Below, piece after piece: positions 1-7,858 of a DNA stretch of 25,145 nucleotides. The position numbers were made by a program, and so were the translations under genes. Origin of the DNA: an uncultured Flavobacteriales bacterium (GTDB taxonomy: Bacteria > Bacteroidota > Bacteroidia > Flavobacteriales_D > Sanyastnellaceae); the NCBI GenBank assembly GCA_937996585.1, contig CALKUW010000284.1, forward strand, positions 1 to 25,145, read 5' to 3'. The stretch's first letter is position 1, and each line of letters begins with the position of its first letter. The notes beneath the pieces are model-generated. The model did no database searches, was not told where the DNA came from, and was given only the letters and a program-made list of their open reading frames with translations.

Positions 1-1149
1 TACGTGTCCTTCTTCCCGCAACTGGTGGCGGGGCCCATCGTGCGGGCCGCGGAATTCGTTCCCCAGATCCTCTCGCCCCGGGCCGTCACCCGCGAAACCA
101 TCGGACAGGCGGGTTTCTGGATCCTGAACGGGCTCTTGAAAAAGGTCCTGTTGGCCGACTGGATAGCCGTGAACTTCAATGACCGCGTCTTTGCGGATCC
201 TGCCTCGCACAGCGGATTCGAGGTGCTCATGGCGCTCTACGGCTACAGCCTACAGGTCTATGCGGACTTCAGCGGATACACGGACATGGCCATCGGGGTC
301 GCCCTTCTGATGGGCTACCGGCTGCCGCAGAACTTCAACAGCCCCTACAAGGCGGACAGCTGTGGCAACTTCTGGAAGCGCTGGCACATGAGCCTATCGG
401 GATGGCTGAAGGACTATCTGTACATCCCGATGGGCGGCAACCGGAAGGCCTCCTGGTTCACCGGCATCTGCGGCTTGTTCCTGCTGACCTTCGTCGTGCT
501 GTTGTGGCCGGATCCAAGGTTCCTCGCGGGCCTCGCCGCCACTTTGTTCGCCGCTGGTGCTGCCATGTGGCGCATTCCGACCTTTCACAGGTGGGTCACA
601 ACCAACATCAACATCTGGATGACCATGCTCCTCGGGGGACTATGGCACGGCGCCGGTTGGAACTTCGTCATCTGGGGAGGACTCAACGGGCTGGGCATCA
701 CAGTGTACAAGCTGTGGCGGAAAATCAGCCCATGGGAAAAGAAGGATGCTTTCTGGAAGCGGGCTGTGGCCGTGGGCTTGACCTTCCATTTCATCACTTT
801 TACCCGCATCTGGTTCCGCAGTGCTTCCCACACGACGTGGGCATCCTTCGGTACGGAACACGACCTCGCGGGGGAATGGATGAGCGCTCAGTTGATACTC
901 GGAAAACTTGTGGAAGCCACGCCCTGGAACGTCGTCTCCCATGTGGTGGAGCACTACGGCCACGTCTTTGCCGTCATGGTCTTGGGCTACATCATCCACC
1001 TTTTGCCCACCAGGATCAAGACGGGATATCGTCAAGCCTTCATCAGCGCTCCTTTTGCCATCAAGGTCGCCTGCGGCAGTGCCGCCGTGATATTGGCCAA
1101 CGCCATCCTCTCCGCAGGAGGGACGCCGTTCATCTATTTCCAGTTCTGA
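1..1149 (+). CDS. MBOAT-family membrane O-acyltransferase (AlgI/DltB-like), 5' truncated
   Basis: The reading frame is open from base 1 and the gene is cut by the window edge, so its N-terminus is missing. The protein has many hydrophobic segments. It carries the family signatures: FWKRWHMSLSGWLKDYLYIPMGG at about residues 123-145, and GGLWHGAGWNF, whose histidine (codon 646-648, residue 216 of the fragment) is the expected active-site histidine of MBOAT enzymes. Family members transfer acyl, usually acetyl, groups across the membrane onto exported polysaccharides or teichoic acids. The substrate here cannot be read from sequence. A partner SGNH/AlgJ-type protein would be expected upstream, outside the window. 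The family call is secure and the substrate unknown. Confidence 0.93.
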   Translation, partial: YVSFFPQLVAGPIVRAAEFVPQILSPRAVTRETIGQAGFWILNGLLKKVLLADWIAVNFNDRVFADPASHSGFEVLMALYGYSLQVYADFSGYTDMAIGVALLMGYRLPQNFNSPYKADSCGNFWKRWHMSLSGWLKDYLYIPMGGNRKASWFTGICGLFLLTFVVLLWPDPRFLAGLAATLFAAGAAMWRIPTFHRWVTTNINIWMTMLLGGLWHGAGWNFVIWGGLNGLGITVYKLWRKISPWEKKDAFWKRAVAVGLTFHFITFTRIWFRSASHTTWASFGTEHDLAGEWMSAQLILGKLVEATPWNVVSHVVEHYGHVFAVMVLGYIIHLLPTRIKTGYRQAFISAPFAIKVACGSAAVILANAILSAGGTPFIYFQF

Positions 1150-1152
1150 GGG

Positions 1153-1398
1153 TCAATCCACCGCAGCAGGAGCGCACTCCACAGCGGTGACTTCCGGAAG
1201 GACCGTGCCGTCGTAGGCACTGCAATTCTTCGTGTTCCTTCCACATCCGGTGGCAAATGCCAACAACCAGAGGCAGCCCATCGCCACAACGAAAGCGCGC
1301 TGCCATTGGGCATGGCGCTGCAGCTGCGCCGTACTGAGAGAAGCCGCAGGACTGTTGTTCCCGGTATTCGGCCGCTGGTTGGGATTTGGTATCAACAT
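1153..1398 (-). CDS. small putative lipoprotein, hypothetical
   Basis: This 81-residue frame is not recognised. It has a polar N-terminus, one hydrophobic stretch at about residues 36-50, and then a cysteine at 52 in the context LAFATGC, which resembles a lipobox. The polar extension before the hydrophobic stretch is longer than usual for a lipoprotein signal, so it could instead be a single-pass membrane protein with two or three later cysteines (59, 75). The ATG at 1398 is supported by a TAACTTCG box 13 nt upstream, the same variant seen before the DUF4249 gene. It converges on the MBOAT gene with only 3 bp between the stops. It could be a spurious frame. Confidence 0.45.
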   Translation of the reverse strand: MLIPNPNQRPNTGNNSPAASLSTAQLQRHAQWQRAFVVAMGCLWLLAFATGCGRNTKNCSAYDGTVLPEVTAVECAPAAVD

Positions 1399-1411
1399 GG
1401 CAGGAGGACAA

Positions 1412-1419
1412 CGAAGTTA
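1412..1419 (-). promoter_or_regulatory. candidate -7 box (TAACTTCG) for the small lipoprotein gene
   Basis: On the minus strand TAACTTCG lies 13 nt before the ATG at 1398. It is one base off the Bacteroidota primary-sigma -7 consensus TAnnTTTG. No convincing -33 TTTG was seen. The identical variant precedes the DUF4249 gene. Confidence 0.35.
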
Positions 1420-1471
1420 AGCAGGACTTTGTTGTGCCCCTCTTTTGAAGATTTGCACACAGGAGCTCCCC

Positions 1472-1479
1472 TACCTTTG
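1472..1479 (+). promoter_or_regulatory. candidate -7 box (TACCTTTG) before the 113-aa gene
   Basis: This exact TAnnTTTG match ends only 4 nt before the ATG at 1484. If it is the promoter, transcription would begin at or just inside the start codon. TTTG occurs upstream at 1452-1455 and 1444-1447, but the spacings (16 and 24 nt) are not ideal. Confidence 0.45.
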
Positions 1480-1483
1480 AATC

Positions 1484-1825
1484 ATGGACACCGCAGAAGG
1501 GGAAAGCAAGGACCAATGGTTGCTGGACGGCACGCTCGGCTTGCTGGTCGCCTACAACCTCATCTTCATTCTTGATGTGGTTTCGGGAAGTGCGTCATGG
1601 GGGCAATGGGCCGGTGCTGCCATGGCCTTCATCGATGAACGCCGCGGCTGGGTCACCTTGTTCGAGTGCATCGCCGCTCTGTCCTTGTTTGCAGACCTCG
1701 TGGTCCGCTTCGATGCTTACGAAGCGCGTTGGCGCAACCTCCGCATCGCCGGGGTGGGACTCGCCTTGGCCGGGCTGGTCTTCAAGGCCTTCACCTTCTA
1801 TCTCGATTCGGCCTACCTCGAGTAG
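1484..1825 (+). CDS. small integral membrane protein, hypothetical
   Basis: This 113-residue protein belongs to no family I recognise. Three hydrophobic segments are visible, at about residues 12-34, 56-75 and 88-107. Short charged loops separate them, including DERRGW and a YEARWRNLR stretch. This pattern suggests a small inner-membrane protein with three passes. The ATG at 1484 follows a TACCTTTG box by 4 nt. An AGGAG lies 18 nt upstream, too far to act as a normal ribosome binding site. The gene converges on the secreted protein at 1838-2629 with 12 bp between the stops. No function can be assigned. Confidence 0.6.
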   Translation: MDTAEGESKDQWLLDGTLGLLVAYNLIFILDVVSGSASWGQWAGAAMAFIDERRGWVTLFECIAALSLFADLVVRFDAYEARWRNLRIAGVGLALAGLVFKAFTFYLDSAYLE

Positions 1826-1837
1826 CCTCTCAGGAGA

Positions 1838-2629
1838 TCAATCGTCCCACTGATACTCATAGTCGGCGTCTTCCATGCGCTGGCGGCTGGCCTTGAAAGC
1901 GGTGAACCGTTCACGGGTCCACAAGATGAATTCGTATTGGGTCAGCGCCTTGAGTACCGCCTCCCCCGGGTCCATGAAATCGAGGAAGCGCTCGAACTCG
2001 GAAGGCTCAAGGCGCACGATGTCATAATCCACGTATTTGCCGAGCAGCTCCCGCAACAAGGCCCTTCTCCTGTCCTCGTTTTCCAGTCGGGCCACTTCCC
2101 GCTTGCTCTGCTCGAGCCGATTGAACTGCTCATACAGGAAGGTGATGGGACTCGTCAGGGCGTCAATGCCGCTGGTCCGGTATTCCCGTTCGTCATAACC
2201 CAACGCCTGGATGTCACGGACGATTTCACCCAGGTCACGCGGAGCGATGACCTCAGCAGTGGCTACGTCAACAGCAATGCGAACCAGATGGACAGACCAG
2301 GACCATCCCTGCGCCGGATCATCATCCACCGGTACCACTCTGGAGACCGTCCGGTATCCGATGGATGCAAACTGCAAGGTGTCCCCCGGAGTGACCAACA
2401 TGGCGAAGCGGCCACTCGCACTGCCGAATCGTCCTTCTCCCGTACTTCGGTTGACGACCATGCAGCCGGGCAGGCCACGTCCGTCCGGTCCCATGACTTC
2501 ACCCCTGACCGTCACCCTCACGCTGTCCTGGGCCACACCGGTCTCTTCCACTTGCCCTTGAAGGGGGATGGCCACCGATGCCCAAACACTCAGAATGACG
2601 AGGCGGACAAAGCCTGCAGTGGATTTCAT
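1838..2629 (-). CDS. secreted protein with carboxypeptidase-regulatory-like domain
   Basis: The 263-residue product begins with a signal peptide (hydrophobic residues about 8-24, likely cleaved near LQG-Q). Residues about 38-125 look like the beta-sandwich CarboxypepD_reg-like domain common in Bacteroidota: VRGEVMGPDGRGLPG, followed by GDTLQFASIGYRT, where the last part matches the usual 'fsyiGy.t' pattern. The C-terminal half (about 135-263) is charged and probably helical. It is not a TonB-dependent receptor, which would be far longer. I start it at the ATG at 2629 rather than the GTG one codon earlier. It diverges from meaB across only 34 bp. It is probably periplasmic or exported; its role is unknown. 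Confidence 0.8.
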   Translation of the reverse strand: MKSTAGFVRLVILSVWASVAIPLQGQVEETGVAQDSVRVTVRGEVMGPDGRGLPGCMVVNRSTGEGRFGSASGRFAMLVTPGDTLQFASIGYRTVSRVVPVDDDPAQGWSWSVHLVRIAVDVATAEVIAPRDLGEIVRDIQALGYDEREYRTSGIDALTSPITFLYEQFNRLEQSKREVARLENEDRRRALLRELLGKYVDYDIVRLEPSEFERFLDFMDPGEAVLKALTQYEFILWTRERFTAFKASRQRMEDADYEYQWDD

Positions 2630-2648
2630 CACGGGGCCAAACTACCGC

Positions 2649-2656
2649 TAACTTGC
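2649..2656 (+). promoter_or_regulatory. weak -7-like box (TAACTTGC) upstream of meaB
   Basis: TAACTTGC lies 7 nt before the meaB ATG inside the 34-bp divergent spacer. It departs from TAnnTTTG at two positions. It is listed because the same placement recurs at many other genes in the window. Confidence 0.25.
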
Positions 2657-2663
2657 TTGCAGC

Positions 2664-3713
2664 ATGGCCAAAGACCCTGAAAATGATGCACGGCAGCGGG
2701 CCGTGGAGCGCATCCGGAAAGCCCGGTCTGCGCCGGATGGAGATGTGCAGTTGTGGGTAGATCAGCTCAGGACCGGGGACCGCACCGCCCTCGCCCGCGC
2801 CATCAGCTTGATTGAAAGCCACCGGGCAGAGGACAGGCCCAGAGCCGAGCAGCTGCTCTCAGTGGCCGGACAGCATGCCGGAAAGGCCCTCCGCTATGGC
2901 ATTACAGGTGTTCCCGGAGCAGGAAAAAGCACGTGGATCGAAGCAGCTGGCCAAGCCCTGATCGCACGGGGACACAAGGTCGCCGTCTTGGCGGTCGACC
3001 CCAGCAGCCTGCGAACGGGGGGCAGCCTGCTCGGCGACAAGACCCGCATGTCCGAACTCGCACGCCATCCGGACGCGTTCGTCCGGCCTTCCCCTTCAGG
3101 CACCACCTTGGGCGGGGTCGCAGCAGCCACTGCGGAAATTGCCCTGCTTTGTGAGGCGGCGGGGTTCGACCGGATCCTGATTGAAACCGTGGGTGTCGGG
3201 CAAAGCGAAACCGAGGTGCGGCGCATGAGTGACCTGTTCCTCCTGCTGCTGTTGCCGGGAGGAGGAGACGGCGTTCAAGGCATCAAAAGGGGAATTCTGG
3301 AGTGGGCAGATGCCGTGTGGGTCAACAAGGCCGATGGCGGGCCGGAACAATTGGCCGCCGCCCGGGCTGCACTCGCTGTCTACCAAGGCGCCCTCGGTCT
3401 GATCGCCCCGCCACCGGAAGGGGCTCCGCCCATATTTCGTACGGGTTCAGCCTTGGACCCGAAGCAGGTTGGCGAGTGGATGGACCTCCTCGAATCGAGG
3501 TTGGCTGATGCCATGGGGCAGGGCCGTCTGGAACAACGACGACGGCGCCAGAAGGCCGACGCACTGGCAGGTGTATTGGCGACAGAGGCGCTCAGGTATT
3601 TCGAGGAACACCCTCGATTTCCCGATGCATGGGACCGCCTGCAAAACGAGGCGGCACGAACACAAATCCCACCACATGAAAAGGTGCGGGAGATGTTGCG
3701 CGGTTTAGATTGA
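2664..3713 (+). CDS. meaB: MeaB/ArgK-family GTPase (methylmalonyl-CoA mutase chaperone)
   Basis: This 349-residue P-loop GTPase is full length for the MeaB family. Visible motifs are Walker [10 protein letters not shown] (residues 82-90), AVDPSS followed by [11 protein letters not shown] (110-129), ETVGVGQSE (174-182) and the guanine-specificity motif NKAD (221-224). MeaB proteins protect and reload the B12-dependent methylmalonyl-CoA mutase by gating cobalamin transfer. No mutase subunit gene is in the window, so the partner must be encoded elsewhere if this is its function. No Shine-Dalgarno sequence precedes the ATG at 2664. The next gene begins 24 bp downstream on the same strand and may be co-transcribed. 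The family assignment is firm. Confidence 0.95.
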   Translation: MAKDPENDARQRAVERIRKARSAPDGDVQLWVDQLRTGDRTALARAISLIESHRAEDRPRAEQLLSVAGQHAGKALRYGITGVPGAGKSTWIEAAGQALIARGHKVAVLAVDPSSLRTGGSLLGDKTRMSELARHPDAFVRPSPSGTTLGGVAAATAEIALLCEAAGFDRILIETVGVGQSETEVRRMSDLFLLLLLPGGGDGVQGIKRGILEWADAVWVNKADGGPEQLAAARAALAVYQGALGLIAPPPEGAPPIFRTGSALDPKQVGEWMDLLESRLADAMGQGRLEQRRRRQKADALAGVLATEALRYFEEHPRFPDAWDRLQNEAARTQIPPHEKVREMLRGLD

Positions 3714-3737
3714 GGTCCAGCCTCTTGAACATCAACC

Positions 3738-4706
3738 TTGTATCCTGTCATCATTCCGCTGACCTCATGGTGCATTGCACTTGTCCCCGGCTTGCTTTTG
3801 TGGCAGGAGACCTCATTCGAAAACGAGGTCAACGAGGGACAGCCAGGTAGCGCTGAAAAATGGCGTGAAGTAGCGGAAGCAAACCGAAGCTGGGTTCTGG
3901 TGTGCATCACCTTGGGGTTGTTCATTCCCTTGTGCACCCTATTGATGGCACATGAGCCCATGGTCGGAGGGATTGCATCGGTACTGGCCCCTGGGATTTT
4001 TGTCATTCTGTTCGCGGCTTACAGACAGGTTCGGAACGCCCGGAGTGTCGTCGAGTTGGAGGATATGGGCTGGATCATCCGGCAACGGGGCTCGGTACAG
4101 GACCAGATGATGCGCGCTTGTGAACGTGAAGCCATGGAGCGGCGGTTGCGGCGTTGCCAATCCACGCTCATGCTCACCCGCCGCGGAGGCAGGGACCTTT
4201 CCAAACTGTTCCGCCTCCTGGAGTCGCAAGTGGCCACCATGGACAAAGACGCCCACGAAGCTGCTGTTCTGGTCAGCAGTTTCGCCGCCCATCTGAGGCA
4301 TGTCTTCATGGAGTCCGACCGTGATGACATTCCCCTTGGGGAAGCTTGTGAACATGTGGCCCGATGGGGCCGTGTCCTGGAACAGTTGGGAGTACCTACG
4401 ATTCGGATTTCAGGTGCTCCTGATCAAACATCGCCTCACTTCAAAAGCCGCGTTCCGGCCCTATTGCTACTGGGCGCTGTCGAGCGCATTGGTGTCAAGG
4501 CCCTGGAGACGGGGTCAGCTCAACAGCTTCATTGGACCTGGCAGCTTGATGGGGAGAATGCACAGCTCATTTCCGAAGGTGGAGGCCAACTGGAATTGTC
4601 CCGCGAGGAATGGCGCGATTGGGATGCAGCCTTCATGTTGCGCCACGGAGGCATTGCCCACGCCGGCGGGACGTGGACCTTCGAATTGCCGCTACTGCCC
4701 GGTTGA
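3738..4706 (+). CDS. LytS-like histidine kinase homologue lacking catalytic residues
   Basis: This 322-residue membrane protein has hydrophobic segments at about 5-22, 52-70 and 77-95, then a charged helical linker (about 97-148). The region 150-260 follows the layout of the LytS/His_kinase family: helix, LVSSFAAHLRHVF, a 'v.L.eE' equivalent IPLGEACEH, then PALLLLGAVERIG where active kinases have 'P.l.lqpLvENA.kHG'. The expected PHFLFN segment reads RRGGRDLSKLF, so there is no phospho-acceptor histidine, and the N-box asparagine is also absent. I infer a degenerate pseudokinase-like sensor. The start is TTG at 3738, because a stop lies in frame at 3726 and the next ATG would remove two membrane segments. 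It lies 24 bp after meaB. The homology call is tentative. Confidence 0.6.
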   Translation: MYPVIIPLTSWCIALVPGLLLWQETSFENEVNEGQPGSAEKWREVAEANRSWVLVCITLGLFIPLCTLLMAHEPMVGGIASVLAPGIFVILFAAYRQVRNARSVVELEDMGWIIRQRGSVQDQMMRACEREAMERRLRRCQSTLMLTRRGGRDLSKLFRLLESQVATMDKDAHEAAVLVSSFAAHLRHVFMESDRDDIPLGEACEHVARWGRVLEQLGVPTIRISGAPDQTSPHFKSRVPALLLLGAVERIGVKALETGSAQQLHWTWQLDGENAQLISEGGGQLELSREEWRDWDAAFMLRHGGIAHAGGTWTFELPLLPG

Positions 4707-4707
4707 G

Positions 4708-6072
4708 TCAGCCCTGCAATGTCTTCAAGACCTCCCCGAGTGGAGCGGTCTGTTGTCGGCCATCCGACATGTCCCGCAGGGTGACATGGCCCTCGGCAGC
4801 CTCATCGCTGCCGATGATGATCACGTAGGAGGCCCGACGGTCATCGGCATACTTGAATTGTCGCTTGAGCTTCGCAGGGTCGGGATACAACTCCGTCCTT
4901 TTTCCCAAAGCACGGCATTGGGCCGCAGCTGACAGGGCCGCCTCCAATGTGTCGTCCCCCATGTTCAGGACCAGCACATCCAATCCCGCCCCGAGCCCAT
5001 CCGGGAATGCACCAAAATGTTCGAGCACGTCGTAGATCCGGTCGGCACCAAAACTGATGCCTACACCGGAAACCCCCGGCATGCCGAAGATGCCCGTCAG
5101 ATCATCGTAACGCCCTCCTCCACATATGCTGCCCACAGGACCATCGATCACCTGCACCTCGAAAATCGCCCCGGTGTAATAGTCCAGACCCCGAGCCAAT
5201 CCAGGAGCAAAAACAAGGTTCGGTTCATGAACGCCCTCACCTTTGGCCAACCGCCAAAGTGAGGATAGTGCCTCTATCCCTTCTGCCACCTGCTGCGTTG
5301 GAAACTGCTGCTGCAATGCACCCATTCCCTCCTCCCCCGCAGGACGTGAGGAAAACAGCAGCCGTGTGCCGTCCTGAACGGAATCATCAAAGCCGCGTTG
5401 AGCCAATTCTGCACATACTCCGTCCAATCCAACCTTGTCCTGTTTGTCCACGGCCACCGTCCAATCCGTCAGGCGATGTTGGATGCCGAGGTGCTCCGCC
5501 ACTCCAGACAGGATGCGGCGATCGTTCACCAAGATCCGGAATTGCGGAACGTGCAATGCTGTCAAGGCCTCGTGGAACAGGCACACAAGTTCGAGTTCGC
5601 AAAGGACCCCGGTCGAACCTATGATGTCTGCATCACATTGGACGAACTCCTGATACCGACCCTTCCCCGGTCGGTCACCGCGCCAGACGGTCTGCATCTG
5701 GTAGCGCTTGAACGGCATGGGAATGTCATTCCTGTGCATGGTCACGAACCGAGCGAAGGGTACGGTAAGGTCGTATCGCAACGCCTTCTTGCTGATTTGG
5801 AATCCCAGCGCCTTACTGTCCCGAGAAGCCAACGTCTCCTCCTGTGCTTTTGAGAGGAAATCCCCGTTGTTCAGGATTTTGAAAATGAGCTGATCCCCTT
5901 CTTCCCCATACTTTCCCGTCAGGGTGGCGAGCGCCTCCATGGCAGGCGTTTCAATGGGTTGGAATCCCCGGCGCTCGAAGGCCTTGCGCAGGATGGAGAA
6001 AATCCAATTCCTGCGTGCCATCACTTCAGGCGTGAAGTCTCGGGTACCCTTGGGAATGCTCGGTTTACTCAT
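4708..6072 (-). CDS. hisS: histidyl-tRNA synthetase
   Basis: The 454-residue class II synthetase charges tRNA-His in the cytoplasm. The N-terminus (IPKGTRDFTPE) is typical. Motif 2 is in the VWRGDRPGKGRYQEFVQCDAD region, the histidine-specific segment reads LARGLDYYTGAIFEV, and motif 3 is GVGISFGADRI. The C-terminal anticodon-binding domain (about 360-454) has LYPDPAKLKRQFKYAD and ends with GHVTLRDM. The ATG at 6072 is chosen over the upstream TTG at 6090, which would overlap the -7 box. The stop is 1 bp from the stop of the convergent LytS-like gene. It is last in the minus-strand series ung, WD40, hisS, 37 bp behind the WD40 gene, and also has its own promoter-like box. Confidence 0.97.
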   Translation of the reverse strand: MSKPSIPKGTRDFTPEVMARRNWIFSILRKAFERRGFQPIETPAMEALATLTGKYGEEGDQLIFKILNNGDFLSKAQEETLASRDSKALGFQISKKALRYDLTVPFARFVTMHRNDIPMPFKRYQMQTVWRGDRPGKGRYQEFVQCDADIIGSTGVLCELELVCLFHEALTALHVPQFRILVNDRRILSGVAEHLGIQHRLTDWTVAVDKQDKVGLDGVCAELAQRGFDDSVQDGTRLLFSSRPAGEEGMGALQQQFPTQQVAEGIEALSSLWRLAKGEGVHEPNLVFAPGLARGLDYYTGAIFEVQVIDGPVGSICGGGRYDDLTGIFGMPGVSGVGISFGADRIYDVLEHFGAFPDGLGAGLDVLVLNMGDDTLEAALSAAAQCRALGKRTELYPDPAKLKRQFKYADDRRASYVIIIGSDEAAEGHVTLRDMSDGRQQTAPLGEVLKTLQG

Positions 6073-6087
6073 GCTCACGGTCTGCGG

Positions 6088-6095
6088 CAAAGTTA
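6088..6095 (-). promoter_or_regulatory. candidate -7 box (TAACTTTG) for hisS
   Basis: This exact TAnnTTTG match on the minus strand ends 15 nt before the hisS ATG at 6072. A TTG lies 15 nt upstream of the box, shorter than the usual 19-21 nt, so the -33 element is uncertain. Confidence 0.5.
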
Positions 6096-6109
6096 GGCGG
6101 GTGGTGCAC

Positions 6110-7030
6110 TCAATCCGGGTGGATCCTCCAAATCAGGATGCGGCCATCGTCACCCGCCGTTGCCATCGTATGTCCATCCACCCAACACAGGGCGTTGACG
6201 GAGCGCATGTGCCCTGGATGGGTCGGACGCGATAGCCGCACACCCAACTCCAGCGATTTCGCATCCCATAGTGCTACGCTCCGGTCGCGGGAAACCGTCG
6301 CTACCCATTGTCCTCCCGGTCCCGGTTGCATTCGGTACACCACCCCCTTGTGGGCGTCCACCGAAACCACGGGCTCCGGAGGACCCTCGGGACGCTCCCG
6401 CCAAACCACGATTCTGCCATCCCCACCGGCAGAAGCAAAAGCCGTCTTGCCCGGCCAATGCATCAGGGCGCGAACGGCACCTTTATGGGCATCTACCACC
6501 CAAGAGCTGGTCATGCTGTGGATGCGGCCCTCGGATGTGCCGATGAGCGTTTCCTTCAACGCACTGTTTTCGGTCTCAAGAACGGAACGGATGCGGCCCT
6601 CAACCTTGGTGAGCTCACTCCCCGACACAAGGTCCAACCAGCGGCCATCGGCGCCACCTGTTCCGTTCCGCGCAATGACATAGGTGCCTCCATCATGTCG
6701 GTGTTCCTGCCGCCACTCCCCTTTCGGGTCCAAGGTGAAAACAGCTCCTGATTCCGTACCGACGAACAAACCCGACCGGTCCACTGAAGCCAAGGAAAAA
6801 ATGGGCTCGCCACATTGGGCCAATGCTCGTCCCCGGCCGTCGAACGCCTGCGGGGATTCCTTTGGGGATTCCACCTTGCTCCATGCCACCACCAGTCCAT
6901 CTCCGCCGGCACTGATCAGGCCTCCATCCTCGCCGAGGCAGAGGTCATAGACGGCCCCATGGTGCCCCTCCAGGGACTGGCACAATTCCACCACGGGGGT
7001 GGAACCTGAATCGGTGGTGAGCTGACCCAT
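6110..7030 (-). CDS. WD40-repeat beta-propeller protein
   Basis: This 306-residue protein has no signal peptide, so it is probably cytoplasmic. WD40-type blades are clear near the N-terminus (LEGHHGAVYDLCLG...GGDGLVVAW) and in three consecutive C-terminal units: VDAHKGAVRALMHW ending IVVWRE, VDAHKGVVYRMQPG ending VALWDA, and GHMRSVNALCWVD ending ILIWRI. The middle (about 75-165) is more divergent but could complete a seven-bladed propeller. Such proteins usually act as interaction scaffolds; the partner is unknown. The ATG at 7030 follows a TACCTTTG box by 6 nt. The gene lies 46 bp behind ung and 37 bp ahead of hisS, all on the minus strand. Confidence 0.88.
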   Translation of the reverse strand: MGQLTTDSGSTPVVELCQSLEGHHGAVYDLCLGEDGGLISAGGDGLVVAWSKVESPKESPQAFDGRGRALAQCGEPIFSLASVDRSGLFVGTESGAVFTLDPKGEWRQEHRHDGGTYVIARNGTGGADGRWLDLVSGSELTKVEGRIRSVLETENSALKETLIGTSEGRIHSMTSSWVVDAHKGAVRALMHWPGKTAFASAGGDGRIVVWRERPEGPPEPVVSVDAHKGVVYRMQPGPGGQWVATVSRDRSVALWDAKSLELGVRLSRPTHPGHMRSVNALCWVDGHTMATAGDDGRILIWRIHPD

Positions 7031-7036
7031 GGAAGC

Positions 7037-7044
7037 CAAAGGTA
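7037..7044 (-). promoter_or_regulatory. candidate -7 box (TACCTTTG) for the WD40 gene
   Basis: This exact TAnnTTTG match on the minus strand ends 6 nt before the ATG at 7030. A TTTG is present 16 nt upstream of the box. The same octamer precedes the gene at 1484. Confidence 0.5.
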
Positions 7045-7076
7045 TTTCCCTCCCCACAAGCAAAGCACGGCTTGTT

Positions 7077-7781
7077 CTACAGGCTGTTTTCCGGCCACCA
7101 TGAAATGGGTTCCTCGCCCCGGTTCACGAGCCAAGTATTGACCTTTTCGAAATGCCCGCACCCCATGAATCCACGGTGCGCACTCAGAGGACTGGGATGG
7201 GGCGCTTCGAGGATGAGGTGGTCCGGATGAAGGCGCCGCACCGCCCCGGCATGTCGGCGGGCATGCGCGCCCCAAAGCAGGAAGGCGGCGGGCCGCTGGT
7301 CGAGCCGCCCGATCAGCTCGGCAGTCAATTGCTGCCACCCCATTTCCGCGTGGGACCGCGGCTGTCCCTTGCGCACGGTCAGCACATCATTCAACAACAA
7401 GACACCCTGTCGTGCCCAGTGGGACAGGTCGCCTGAGCCCGGCGGTGTGCCTCCGCAACTGCTTGCGATTTCCTTGTAGATGTTTCGAAGTGAGGGTGGG
7501 AGCGGTTGCCCTGCACGCACGGAAAACGCCAGACCGTGCGCCTGGCCCGGACCGTGGTAGGGATCCTGTCCGAGGATGACCACCCTGACCTGCCCGGGAG
7601 TTCCGACCGCATGAAGCGCATTGAAGATCAGACCGGGCTCCGGGTAGCAGGTGCCTGAATCGTATTCCCCGGCAAGGGCTTCGATGAGCCGCGCATGACC
7701 TTCGGAAGCACTCCACCCCCAACCCGGAAGGCAGGCTGCTTCGCGAAAAGCCGATGGAATGGAAGCGCTTTTGGACGACAT
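7077..7781 (-). CDS. ung: uracil-DNA glycosylase, family 1
   Basis: The 234-residue protein matches the family's usual length. It has the water-activating loop GQDPYHGPGQAHGLAFSV (catalytic Asp about residue 73), the PPSLRNIYKE segment, the uracil-binding GVLLLNDVLTV (Asn about 131; most family members have T or A where this one has D132) and the minor-groove loop HPSPLSAHRGF (His about 195). It removes uracil from DNA to start base-excision repair. The start at 7781 is strengthened by a perfect AGGAGGT Shine-Dalgarno 7 nt upstream, uncommon in this window. It diverges from the helicase gene across 77 bp and heads the ung, WD40, hisS series. Confidence 0.97.
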   Translation of the reverse strand: MSSKSASIPSAFREAACLPGWGWSASEGHARLIEALAGEYDSGTCYPEPGLIFNALHAVGTPGQVRVVILGQDPYHGPGQAHGLAFSVRAGQPLPPSLRNIYKEIASSCGGTPPGSGDLSHWARQGVLLLNDVLTVRKGQPRSHAEMGWQQLTAELIGRLDQRPAAFLLWGAHARRHAGAVRRLHPDHLILEAPHPSPLSAHRGFMGCGHFEKVNTWLVNRGEEPISWWPENSL

Positions 7782-7788
7782 GTGTGAA

Positions 7789-7795
7789 ACCTCCT
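7789..7795 (-). promoter_or_regulatory. Shine-Dalgarno AGGAGGT for ung
   Basis: On the minus strand AGGAGGT ends 7 nt before the ung ATG at 7781, an ideal spacing. Most other genes here have no such sequence, so ung probably has a conventional leader. The adjacent TATTTTAG (7794-7801) overlaps this site and therefore is unlikely to be the ung promoter. Confidence 0.65.
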
Positions 7796-7816
7796 AAAAT
7801 ACACGGGGTCCTGCCA

Positions 7817-7847
7817 TTGGTCTTCCTCATATCCCTCGGTACTTTTG
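7817..7847 (+). promoter_or_regulatory. candidate -33/-7 promoter for the helicase gene
   Basis: TTG at 7817-7819, then 20 nt, then TACTTTTG at 7840-7847. This is the best full match in the window to the Bacteroidota TTTG-N19/20-TAnnTTTG arrangement. The ATG at 7859 follows 11 nt later, giving a very short predicted leader. Confidence 0.6.
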
Positions 7848-7858
7848 CACCTTCTCGG

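Noticed and set aside
402..1190. Plus-strand open frame (262 codons) overlapping the MBOAT gene in another frame
   Set aside because: The MBOAT frame has the catalytic histidine motif; this one is Arg/His-rich with no domain.
1937..2680. Plus-strand open frame (247 codons) opposite the carboxypeptidase-regulatory-like protein
   Set aside because: The minus-strand frame has a signal peptide and domain pattern; this one has neither.
7794..7801. TATTTTAG upstream of ung as a -7 box
   Set aside because: It overlaps the perfect Shine-Dalgarno of ung, which must be transcribed, so it cannot be that gene's promoter.
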